Shown here piece after piece: positions 1 through 5,815 of a stretch of 6,888 nt of DNA. The notes below the pieces were generated by a model, which was not told where the DNA came from, searched no databases, and worked only from the letters and a program-made list of their open reading frames with translations. Source of the stretch: Candidatus Altarchaeota archaeon (lineage in GTDB: Archaea; Altiarchaeota; Altiarchaeia; IMC4; SCGC-AAA252-I15). Where the stretch lies: positions 1 through 6,888 of the forward strand of contig JAHIYG010000284.1 in NCBI GenBank assembly GCA_018815265.1. Reading direction: 5' to 3'. Both the position numbers and the translations under genes were made by a program. Position 1 is the stretch's first letter, and every line of letters starts with the position of its first letter.

Positions 1-52
1 AGCAAAAGTGAATTTCTTTTTAGGGACAACTCAAAAGAGTTATTCTAATTGA

Positions 53-529
53 TTGTTAGATCCGTACAGTTCTTCCGTCCCTTCCCTTAGATTTTGTTGT
101 TTTGGTGGCATGGAATCGAAGGAAGATTATCACATTGAAGAGTACAAAATGGACGATGCAGACTTTGTATTGGTTGCTATGGGGTCAGTCTGCGGAACAA
201 TAAAGGCAGTCATAGATGAGATGAGGAAAGAAGGAGTCAAAGTCGGTCTTTTGAAATTGATAACCTTCAGGCCTTTCCCCGCGAAGTTATTGGTTGAGAA
301 GCTCAAGGACTTCGGCACAGTAGCTATTGTTGAAAAGGCGCTATCCCCAGGTCTTGGTGGTCCACTGTATCATGAGATTTCATCGGCTTTGTATGAGGCT
401 GACAAGCACCCGAAACTTCGAAGTTTCATAGTTGGTTTAGGTGGAAAGGACGTGAAACTCGAGCATGTCAGAAAGATTATCAAGTTGACTGGAGACGGTT
501 CAGGAAATAAAGTGGAGTGGATGTTTTAA
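53..529 (+). CDS. porA: Pyruvate:ferredoxin oxidoreductase alpha subunit, C-terminal domain only (5' end missing or broken)
   Basis: The product matches the C-terminal (transketolase-C-like) domain of PorA, the subunit that with PorB oxidatively decarboxylates pyruvate to acetyl-CoA and reduces ferredoxin in the cytoplasm. Visible family features are the block HIEEYKMDDADFVLVAMGS, the FRPFP segment, the LSPGLGGPLYHE segment, and the VGLGGKD motif near the end, closing with VEWMF. Whole archaeal PorA proteins are near 390 residues; only about 135 recognisable residues are here. An in-frame TGA at 50-52 precedes the TTG at 53, and the other two plus frames also stop before position 60, so the N-terminal domain cannot be joined to this frame. 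Recognisable homology starts around position 125; the ATG at 110 (139 residues, GGTGG just before it) is the other possible start. porB begins on the base after the stop, so the two are certainly co-transcribed. It may be a split gene, an interrupted gene or a sequence error. Confidence 0.8.
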   Translation: MLDPYSSSVPSLRFCCFGGMESKEDYHIEEYKMDDADFVLVAMGSVCGTIKAVIDEMRKEGVKVGLLKLITFRPFPAKLLVEKLKDFGTVAIVEKALSPGLGGPLYHEISSALYEADKHPKLRSFIVGLGGKDVKLEHVRKIIKLTGDGSGNKVEWMF

Positions 530-1444
530 ATGGCTATACTCGGACTAGATGAGAAGGAATACTTTGCGAAAGGTCACAGGGCCTGTGCAGGATGCGCTGA
601 AGCATTAGCGCTGCGTCTGATACTCAAGGTCGCAGGGGAAAACACAATCGTCGTCCACTGTACAGGATGTATGGAAGTCGTATCCACACCATATCCCGAG
701 ACTGCGTGGAGGGTTCCATGGATTCACGGAGCATTCGAAACCAACTCTGCAATAGCGTCAGGTGTTGAGCGCGCACTCAAAGTCCAAGGCAAAACCGACA
801 CAAAAGTTTTGGTGTTGGGCGGAGACGGCGGAACATACGACATCGGATTCCAGGGATTATCAGGTGCATTTGAGCGTGGCCACAACATAACCTACATCTG
901 CACAGACAACGAAGCCTACATGAACACAGGCATACAAAGATCAGGTGCCACACCATATGGCGCATCAACTACTACTTCCCCTGCTGGCAAGGTCTCAATC
1001 GGTAAGGAGGAGCAGAAAAAGGATTTGGTGTCGATTATGGCATCACATGGTTCTCCTTATGTTGCGACAGCATCTGTCGGATATCACGCTGACTTAATCC
1101 GCAAGGTCAAGCAGGCGTTGGAGACGAAAGGCCCAACGTTTTTGAATGTCTACTGTACGTGTGTCCCAGGTTGGAAGACTGACCCGATGCAGTCAATCAA
1201 AATTCTTAAGTTGGGTGTGGAGACGGGGGCGACGCCGCTTTATGAAATAATAGATGGCGTATACAAGCTCAACATGCCTCAGGACCCAAACAGTCTCAAG
1301 CCTGTCGAGGAATATTTGAAGCTTCAAGGTAGGTTCAGGCACTTGTTTAAGCCTCAGCCGAAGACCGAGGAGATTGCAAAGATACAGGCTGATGTGAAAA
1401 ACAAAATCACTTGCCTCAAGGAGAAGTCAGGCAAAAAGTGCTAA
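530..1444 (+). CDS. porB: Pyruvate:ferredoxin oxidoreductase beta subunit (thiamine diphosphate-binding)
   Basis: This is a complete 304-residue PorB, the subunit that binds thiamine diphosphate and a [4Fe-4S] cluster in pyruvate:ferredoxin oxidoreductase. The thiamine-diphosphate motif is GGDGGTYDIGFQGLSGA (about 96-112) with the downstream TDNEAYMNTGIQ (124-135). Likely cluster ligands are C19 and C22 (HRACAGCAE), C47 (CTGCMEV; spacing fits the family) and C208 or C210 (VYCTCVPGW). The closing stretch EEYLKLQGRFRHLF is typical of the family, and the length is normal. The ATG follows the porA stop with no spacer, which favours translational coupling; the purine-rich GTGGAGTGG inside the porA end is the only nearby ribosome-binding candidate. 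The beta subunit is intact although its alpha partner is not seen whole. A paralogous 2-oxoacid:ferredoxin oxidoreductase is possible, but the CAGCAE and YMNTGIQ blocks favour pyruvate. Confidence 0.95.
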   Translation: MAILGLDEKEYFAKGHRACAGCAEALALRLILKVAGENTIVVHCTGCMEVVSTPYPETAWRVPWIHGAFETNSAIASGVERALKVQGKTDTKVLVLGGDGGTYDIGFQGLSGAFERGHNITYICTDNEAYMNTGIQRSGATPYGASTTTSPAGKVSIGKEEQKKDLVSIMASHGSPYVATASVGYHADLIRKVKQALETKGPTFLNVYCTCVPGWKTDPMQSIKILKLGVETGATPLYEIIDGVYKLNMPQDPNSLKPVEEYLKLQGRFRHLFKPQPKTEEIAKIQADVKNKITCLKEKSGKKC

Positions 1445-1453
1445 ATACAAAAC

Positions 1454-1490
1454 TTTCCTTTTTTAAGGTATTCTTCAATATTTAATTACT
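1454..1490 (+). promoter_or_regulatory. T-rich porB 3' end and candidate ftsZ promoter
   Basis: The 67-base gap between porB and ftsZ holds a pyrimidine-rich run ending in six T's (TTCCTTTTTTAAGG, starting at 1454) and a second AT-rich box (AATATTTAATTA, 1478-1489). The oligo-T could end por transcription, as archaeal terminators often are T-runs without a hairpin. The TTTTTTAA box could be a TATA element, giving a start near 1490 and a short leader that keeps the GGGGTG ribosome-binding site at 1500-1505. Which box is used cannot be told by eye. Confidence 0.35.
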
Positions 1491-1511
1491 TCATTTTTAG
1501 GGGTGTAACAT

Positions 1512-2645
1512 ATGGATTCAATTGTGCAGGAGGCAATAAACAAAGTTAAGGCGGCTTCCGGTAGTCCGCACTCTAGTTCAAAAAGAGGCGCAGACACTGA
1601 TGAGGAGCTCAGGAGAATTGTTGAGGGAATTAAAACGTCAATACGCGTTGTCGGATGCGGCGGCGCAGGCTCAAACACCATCGACAGGCTTTTGGAGATG
1701 GGCGTTGAAGGAGGGGAAGTCATTTCAATAAACACTGACGCATTGCATCTACTCTATTCTAAGGCCAGGTCAAAGATACTCATCGGAACGTCAGTGACTG
1801 GCGGAGTAGGTGCTGGAAACGACCCTGACGTCGGAGAACAGTGCGCTGAATCAGACATAGACAAGATATCGTCTGTGTTGCAGGGCGCTGACATGGTGTT
1901 TATAACATGCGGGTTAGGCGGGGGCACAGGAACAGGCTCTGCACCAGTGGTTGCCGAAGTCGGCAAGGAACTTCAAGCACTGACTATCGCAATTGTCACA
2001 CTCCCATTCCAGGTTGAGGGAAGGGTCCGTGCAGAAAATGCGTTGAAGGGCTTGAAGAAACTTAGGAAATACTCCGACACAGTAATAGTCATCCCAAACG
2101 ACAGATTATTGGATATTGCGCCTAATTTGCCGTTGAATGCTGCGTTCAAGGTGGCTGATGAGCTTTTGGCTAACTCCGTTAAAGGCATTACTGAGATGGT
2201 CACTAAACCTGGTCTTGTAAATCTTGACTTCGCAGATGTTAGGACTATAATGAAGGACGGTGGCACTGCAATGATTGGTTTGGGAACCAGCTCAAAGGAG
2301 ACCTCTATGGAGGCAAGAAGCAGGGAGTCTGTTGAGAAGGCGCTGACGTCACCGCTTCTTGACACGGACGTGAGCAATGCAACCGGTGCATTGATTAACA
2401 TCATCGGGTCGCGCGACATGACCTTGGAGGAGGCTGAAGAGATTGTGAGGATAGTCTCTGAAAGAATCAGTCCAGAAGCCGAGATAATATGGGGTGCCCA
2501 AATAGATGAGGGATTAGACCGAAACGTCATAAAGACCCTCTTAATACTATCTGGTGTCTCAGTACCTGGTTATGAGGAAGAATTAGAGGACAAGGTCGAG
2601 CACGCTGAAGGCAAGGGCTCAGACATAGGGTTGAAATACATTTGA
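1512..2645 (+). CDS. ftsZ: Cell division GTPase FtsZ (archaeal)
   Basis: This is a complete 377-residue tubulin-like GTPase that polymerises into the mid-cell division ring. After a variable N-terminal stretch (1-42), the nucleotide-binding loops appear in order: VVGCGGAGSN (46-55), ISINTDA (71-77), the tubulin signature GLGGGTGTGSAPVVAE (134-149) and the base-contacting VIPNDRLLDI (193-202). The synergy loop that completes the neighbour's active site is NLDFADVRTIM (from 237), with both aspartates D239 and D242 present. No key residue is missing. The C-terminal tail is short and acidic and ends in GLKYI, a likely partner-binding peptide. The ATG is supported by GGGGTG seven bases upstream. 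ftsZ ahead of secE-spt5-rpl11 is a conserved archaeal order. The gap to secE is about 96 bases, so secE may have its own promoter. Confidence 0.96.
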   Translation: MDSIVQEAINKVKAASGSPHSSSKRGADTDEELRRIVEGIKTSIRVVGCGGAGSNTIDRLLEMGVEGGEVISINTDALHLLYSKARSKILIGTSVTGGVGAGNDPDVGEQCAESDIDKISSVLQGADMVFITCGLGGGTGTGSAPVVAEVGKELQALTIAIVTLPFQVEGRVRAENALKGLKKLRKYSDTVIVIPNDRLLDIAPNLPLNAAFKVADELLANSVKGITEMVTKPGLVNLDFADVRTIMKDGGTAMIGLGTSSKETSMEARSRESVEKALTSPLLDTDVSNATGALINIIGSRDMTLEEAEEIVRIVSERISPEAEIIWGAQIDEGLDRNVIKTLLILSGVSVPGYEEELEDKVEHAEGKGSDIGLKYI

Positions 2646-2670
2646 ACACACAAATCAACCCTCCCTCACT

Positions 2671-2733
2671 TTTAATTGATTTAAAGCAGGCGTTGTTGAC
2701 CCTTTTTATACTGTAAATTCCTTATAGTTGGAG
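2671..2733 (+). promoter_or_regulatory. Candidate promoter and ribosome-binding site for secE-spt5-rpl11
   Basis: The ftsZ-secE gap contains two archaeal TATA-like boxes, TTTAATTGATTTAAA (2671-2685) and CTTTTTATA (2702-2710), followed by GGAG (2730-2733) placed eight bases before the secE ATG. Initiation about 25 bases after the first box would give a roughly 30-base leader that keeps the GGAG. The second box would place initiation at or after the GGAG and is less comfortable. The assignment rests only on base composition and spacing. Confidence 0.35.
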
Positions 2734-2741
2734 CCACTAAG

Positions 2742-2912
2742 ATGATAGCTCGAGCCATCACCGAGACAAAGAGGATACTTCGTTTGACTCGAAAACCACG
2801 GAGGAGTGAATTCACTGAGACTTCGAAGATCTGCGGTGCAGGCATGGCCTTGGTTGGTGTTATTGGTTTCATAATCTTTTTGGTGTTCAGATTGGTGATA
2901 GATCAGCTATGA
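2742..2912 (+). CDS. secE: Preprotein translocase subunit SecE (Sec61 gamma homologue)
   Basis: This is a 56-residue protein, too short for many gene finders. SecE clamps the two halves of the SecY channel in the cytoplasmic membrane. The first half is a basic amphipathic segment with the archaeal/eukaryotic signature TKRILRLTRKPRRSEF (9-24), which lies on the membrane surface. The second half is a single membrane-spanning segment, about 33-52 (GAGMALVGVIGFIIFLVFRL). The length is usual for archaeal Sec61-gamma proteins. The ATG at 2742 has GGAG eight bases upstream, and no other start lies in frame before it. The stop TGA overlaps the spt5 start (ATGA, 2909-2912), implying translational coupling. 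The position between ftsZ and spt5 is the classic archaeal one. Confidence 0.93.
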   Translation: MIARAITETKRILRLTRKPRRSEFTETSKICGAGMALVGVIGFIIFLVFRLVIDQL

Positions 2913-3421
2913 CGGCAGATACTCCAAAGATATATGCTGTGAAGGCAACAGCCGGGCAGGAACGTGTAGTGGCGGAACTACTTTATCGTGAGTCCTCCAA
3001 CAAAAGGCAGATGCTTAAGGCTGAAGGCGGCAAGATTTATTCTGTATTATACACTCCAGGACTTAAGGGCTATGTTTTGGTCGAGGCAAACAGTCCGGGA
3101 GTAGTTGAGGACTTGGCAAGGGACGTCCCTAAAACTAGGGGGCTGCTCCTTAAGGAGAAGGGCAATCTGGAAAGCGCTGGTGTAATAAACATTTCAGAGC
3201 TTGAGAAGACGCTTAAACCCAAGCCGGTGGTTGCTGAAGTCAACAGGGGAGACATGATTGAGTTGATTGCAGGGCCTTTCAAGGGTGAAAAAGCCAGGAT
3301 TGCAAAGATTGACAAGGACAAAAACGAAATAACAGTCGAATTGATTGAGGTCGCGGTTCCAATACCTGTTATTGTGAGGGGCGACGACATAAAGATTCTT
3401 TTGAGGGATACTGATGAGTAA
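2909..3421 (+). CDS. spt5: Transcription elongation factor Spt5 (NusG family)
   Basis: This is a 170-residue archaeal Spt5/NusG protein that binds the RNA polymerase clamp across the DNA cleft, raises processivity (usually with Spt4) and can contact the ribosome through its KOW domain. The NGN domain spans about 7-95, starting IYAVKATAGQERVVAELL and including the LKGYVLVEA strand (52-60). After a linker the KOW domain runs about 112-165, with NRGDMIELIAGPFKGEKARI and the later strands ELIEVAVPIPVIV. A perfect GGTGAT ribosome-binding site (2894-2899) sits inside the secE end, nine bases before the ATG. The 3' end overlaps rpl11 by 8 bases. At 170 residues it is somewhat longer than many archaeal Spt5 proteins because of a longer linker around 80-110. 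Confidence 0.94.
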   Translation: MTADTPKIYAVKATAGQERVVAELLYRESSNKRQMLKAEGGKIYSVLYTPGLKGYVLVEANSPGVVEDLARDVPKTRGLLLKEKGNLESAGVINISELEKTLKPKPVVAEVNRGDMIELIAGPFKGEKARIAKIDKDKNEITVELIEVAVPIPVIVRGDDIKILLRDTDE

Positions 3422-4082
3422 GAAACAGACAGTAAAAGTAATGGTTGAAGGAGGAGCGGCATCAGCTGGCCCCCCGCTCGGTCCCGCACTCGGGCCGCTT
3501 GGAGTAAACACTGGAAAGGTTGTGGCAGAGATAAACAAGATTACGGAATCGTTCAAGGGGATGAAGATTCCAGTGGAGGTCATTGTCGACCCAGCAACCA
3601 AGGAATTCGAATTGGTGGTTGGATCGCCTCCTACGTCAGCTTTGATACTTAAGGCAATCGGTTTGGAGAAAGGCGGCGGCAAAGATACCGCAGGAGACAT
3701 AGGTTTAGACCAAATAATAGAGATAGCAAAAAACAAACAGTCAAGTCTTTTAGCTAAAACTTTGAAGGCTGCGGTGAAGGAGGTAGTCGGAGTATGCCAG
3801 TCATTGAAGGTGAATATACAGGGATTGACTCCCAAGGAGATGACTGCGGCAATAAACGAGGGCACATTGGACGCCTACATAAAAGGCGAAACCAAGGAGT
3901 TGCCGAAGCTCGTACATAAAGAGGTCAAACTCGAAATACAGGCTGAGTTCGCGCCAAAGGAGAAAAAACCCAAGGCTGAAGCAGCGGCTGAAGCTCAACC
4001 AGCTGACGCCAAAGCAGGCGCAGACAAGAAACCCGCAGCGGACAAAAAGCCAGCTGCAGAAGACAAGAAAGGAAAAAAGTAA
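3414..4082 (+). CDS. rpl11: Large-subunit ribosomal protein L11 (uL11) with Lys/Ala-rich C-terminal extension
   Basis: uL11 binds the GTPase-associated centre of 23S rRNA at the base of the L10/L12 stalk. The N-terminal domain shows the diagnostic GGAASAGPPLGPALGPLGVN (13-32). The rRNA-binding C-terminal domain includes GGGKDTAGDIGLDQIIEIAK (87-106) and ends near the TPKEMTAAINEGTLDAYIKG segment (139-158). Archaeal L11 proteins usually stop about there, near 160 residues. This one continues for roughly 60 residues: a short helical-looking segment (ELPKLVHKEVKLEIQAEFA, 162-180) and then a low-complexity tail rich in Lys, Ala, Pro and Asp with a repeated DKKPAA unit (204-216). The start is fixed by GAGGG (3403-3407) six bases upstream and by the 8-base overlap with spt5. 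Confidence 0.96.
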   Translation: MSKKQTVKVMVEGGAASAGPPLGPALGPLGVNTGKVVAEINKITESFKGMKIPVEVIVDPATKEFELVVGSPPTSALILKAIGLEKGGGKDTAGDIGLDQIIEIAKNKQSSLLAKTLKAAVKEVVGVCQSLKVNIQGLTPKEMTAAINEGTLDAYIKGETKELPKLVHKEVKLEIQAEFAPKEKKPKAEAAAEAQPADAKAGADKKPAADKKPAAEDKKGKK

Positions 4083-4085
4083 CCC

Positions 4086-4093
4086 TTTTAAAT
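4086..4093 (+). promoter_or_regulatory. Candidate TATA box for rpl1-rpl10
   Basis: TTTTAAAT lies four bases after the rpl11 stop and 63 bases before the rpl1 ATG. Initiation about 25 bases downstream would give a leader of roughly 40 bases that contains the hairpin at 4126-4145. In Halobacterium the L1-L10-L12 genes are known to be transcribed separately from L11, so an internal promoter here is plausible; that this box is used is inference. Confidence 0.4.
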
Positions 4094-4125
4094 GTCTGTT
4101 GCGTATATGATAGTCACCCGTTTTA

Positions 4126-4150
4126 CTAACAGGCTATCCTGTTAGGAGGG
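4126..4150 (+). promoter_or_regulatory. Hairpin adjoining the rpl1 ribosome-binding site, possible L1 autoregulatory element
   Basis: CTAACAGG (4126-4133) and CCTGTTAG (4138-4145) form a perfect 8-bp stem with a CTAT loop. The last two stem bases (AG) are the first two of AGGAGGG (4144-4150), the strong ribosome-binding site five bases before the rpl1 ATG. Ribosome binding and hairpin formation would therefore compete at the edge. L1 proteins of archaea such as Methanococcus are known to repress their own mRNA by binding an rRNA-like structure near the rpl1 start. I could not match this stem to the known L1 target motif, so that role is a hypothesis. Confidence 0.45.
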
Positions 4151-4155
4151 ATTAG

Positions 4156-4785
4156 ATGGAAAAAAAGGATTTAACACCAAAGATTGCAGAGGCATTATCG
4201 AAGAAGACTGAGCGCAAGTTCAAGCAGACTGTTGAGGTCATTTTCAATTTCTCAGGCGTCAACGTCGAAGGCGAGCACAAAATCAACCTGCAGATTGCGC
4301 TTCCCAAAGGCAGGGGCAAAGACGTTGAAATAGGTGTTTTCTCAGATGGAGACATGAATGTCCGCGCTAAAAAACTGACAAAACATGCATTGTCCAAGGC
4401 TGAGTTAGAGGCTATGACTTCTGACAAACGCAAGATGAGGACATATGCAAACCAATGCTATTCATTCATCGCCCAAGCTGACATGATGGGTTTGATAGGT
4501 AAATCCTGGGGTATTGTATTGGGTCCCAGGGGGAAGATGCCGCAGCCAGTGCCTCCGAACGCCAATTTGGATGACGTAATGCAGCGGATAAAAAACACTG
4601 TAAAGGTCAAAACCAAAAAACTACCTAACGTCCAGGTTCCAGTGGGCGTTGAAGACATGTCGGCAGAAGACTTGGCAGAAAACATAATTGCAGTCTACAC
4701 TGCAGTCGAACGTGTAATACCTAAAGACAACATTTCATCCATGTTTGTGAAGACCACAATGGGTTCGGCGGTGAGGGTATGGTAG
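4156..4785 (+). CDS. rpl1: Large-subunit ribosomal protein L1 (uL1)
   Basis: This is a complete 209-residue uL1, which forms the mobile L1 stalk that helps release deacylated tRNA from the E site and in archaea also acts as a translational repressor of its own operon. Domain I is interrupted by domain II in the usual way. The family signature is MGLIGKSWGIVLGPRGKMPQ (111-130), continuing PVPPNANL. The second half of domain I (about 148-209) includes the KLPNVQVPVG strand and closes with FVKTTMGSAVRVW. The length is normal for archaea and no extension is present, in contrast to L11. The start has the best ribosome-binding site of the window (AGGAGGG, five-base spacing). The last seven bases overlap rpl10. 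Confidence 0.97.
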   Translation: MEKKDLTPKIAEALSKKTERKFKQTVEVIFNFSGVNVEGEHKINLQIALPKGRGKDVEIGVFSDGDMNVRAKKLTKHALSKAELEAMTSDKRKMRTYANQCYSFIAQADMMGLIGKSWGIVLGPRGKMPQPVPPNANLDDVMQRIKNTVKVKTKKLPNVQVPVGVEDMSAEDLAENIIAVYTAVERVIPKDNISSMFVKTTMGSAVRVW

Positions 4786-5699
4786 CGCCGTGGAAGACTA
4801 AACAGGTTGATGATATATCCTCCAAAATCAAAGCACACAATGTTGTCGGTGTCGTGAGGATATCTGGCATTCCATCCAAGCAGATGCAGTCTATCAGAAA
4901 AAAACTTGAGGGACAGGCTGAAGTTGTGGTTCTTCGGGGAAACATATTGAAGAAGTCATTTGAGAATGCGGGAGTCAAAGGCATGGATGACTTTGTAGAC
5001 GGTCCGTCAGGTGTCATAGTAACTGATTTGAATCCGTTCAGGTTGGAGAAACTATTATATGACAATAAAACAAACGCCCCAGCTAAAGCAGGGCAGAAGG
5101 CGCCTTTTGATTTGGTAGTGTCTGCAGGCGACACTGGGTTGCCTGCTGGGCCGGTCATCGGGGAACTGCAGAATGCGGGGATCAAGGCGAAGATTCAGGG
5201 CGGAAAAATAATGGTAATGGAGGATTCGGTCGTAGTCAAAAAGGGCCAGCCGGTGCCTGCGAACGTTGCACCAGTCCTTGCAAGATTGGGTATTGAACCC
5301 ATGGAGATAATGCTGAAACTCGCAGCAGCCCATGAAAAAGGCACAATATACGCTGCAGACATACTGCATGTAGACGAGAAACAGACCAAGGAAAAATTCA
5401 CAAACGCCTACAGGATGGCGTTCAACCTATCCTACAATGCTAGATACTTCAACAAGGACGTCATCGAACTCCTGTTGGCTGAAGCGGTATCAAAAGCGAG
5501 AAACCTCATGATAAACGCGGAAATACTAAACAAAGAAACCGTAGGTATCTACCTCGCCCGCGCAGACGCGCAAGCCAAAGCATTGAAGATGGCCTTGCCA
5601 GCGGACTGGGAACAAAAAAAGGCAGAAGAAGCTCCAGCAGAAGAAAAACCAGCGGAAACCTCACCTCCGGAGCCAACTGCAGAAACACCAAAAGAATAA
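4779..5699 (+). CDS. rpl10: Large-subunit ribosomal protein L10 (uL10, archaeal P0), atypical C-terminus
   Basis: This 306-residue protein anchors the L12 stalk to 23S rRNA. The N-terminal rRNA-binding domain starts with WKTKQVDDISSKIKAHNVVG and includes VLRGNILKKS (51-60). The archaeal/eukaryotic insertion domain spans about 110-185 (FDLVVSAGDTGLPAGPVIGE and GIKAKIQGGKIMV). A long helical spine, about 205-270, is where L12 dimers bind. Archaeal L10 normally ends with an acidic hinge and a hydrophobic/Phe-Gly tip shared with L12; here residues 276-306 form a Glu/Pro/Ala/Thr-rich tail ending TPKE with no such tip. The ATG overlaps rpl1, with GGTG (4770-4773) as the ribosome-binding site five bases before it. 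rpl12, the usual next gene, is absent downstream. Confidence 0.95.
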   Translation: MVAPWKTKQVDDISSKIKAHNVVGVVRISGIPSKQMQSIRKKLEGQAEVVVLRGNILKKSFENAGVKGMDDFVDGPSGVIVTDLNPFRLEKLLYDNKTNAPAKAGQKAPFDLVVSAGDTGLPAGPVIGELQNAGIKAKIQGGKIMVMEDSVVVKKGQPVPANVAPVLARLGIEPMEIMLKLAAAHEKGTIYAADILHVDEKQTKEKFTNAYRMAFNLSYNARYFNKDVIELLLAEAVSKARNLMINAEILNKETVGIYLARADAQAKALKMALPADWEQKKAEEAPAEEKPAETSPPEPTAETPKE

Positions 5700-5763
5700 G
5701 TTAGAGTCTCGTCTTTCTATTGAAAATTTAAATGAAAGATATTGGTTGTCGGATTACTCTAAC
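5700..5763 (+). repeat. Nested inverted repeats after rpl10, possible terminator or structured RNA
   Basis: GTTAGAGT (5700-5707, starting with the last base of the rpl10 stop codon) is the exact reverse complement of ACTCTAAC (5756-5763). Inside it TCTTTC (5712-5717) pairs with GAAAGA (5734-5739). The left arm is followed by a pyrimidine-rich run (5708-5720), which alone could end transcription of the ribosomal unit. AATTTAAAT (5725-5733) and CTTTATGAATA (5764-5774) in the same segment are TATA-like and could serve the small open frame downstream. Inverted repeats of this size also arise by chance in AT-rich sequence, so function is uncertain. The remainder up to 5815 shows nothing else I recognise. 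Confidence 0.35.
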
Positions 5764-5815
5764 CTTTATGAATAACCTAATAAACCAACATGGTTAAGAA
5801 CATATACTATCTATA

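Noticed and set aside
50..52. TGA before the porA fragment read as a recoded sense codon (alternative code or selenocysteine)
   Set aside because: ftsZ and secE in this window end in TGA, secE with a clean ATGA overlap, so TGA is a normal stop. I saw no selenocysteine context, and the residues around the TGA do not restore a good PorA sequence.
830..1200. Apparent change in codon style between the first and second halves of porB
   Set aside because: The first half looks richer in ACA/TCA/ATC codons and the second in TTG/GAG, but this is an impression by eye. The protein is continuous and conserved throughout, so a mosaic origin is not supported.
1973..2530. Minus-strand open frame of 185 codons inside ftsZ
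   Set aside because: It is fully antisense to conserved FtsZ sequence, including the synergy loop, and has no ribosome-binding site or recognisable motif.
3194..3865. Long open frame on the minus strand (223 codons) opposite spt5 and rpl11
   Set aside because: It lies antisense to two certain genes, shows no family resemblance, and its composition mirrors the coding strand.
4083..4155. Match of the rpl1 leader to the known archaeal L1-binding rRNA mimic
   Set aside because: I could not align the leader or the first codons of rpl1 to the known L1 target with its two short helices and asymmetric loop, so only the hairpin itself is reported.
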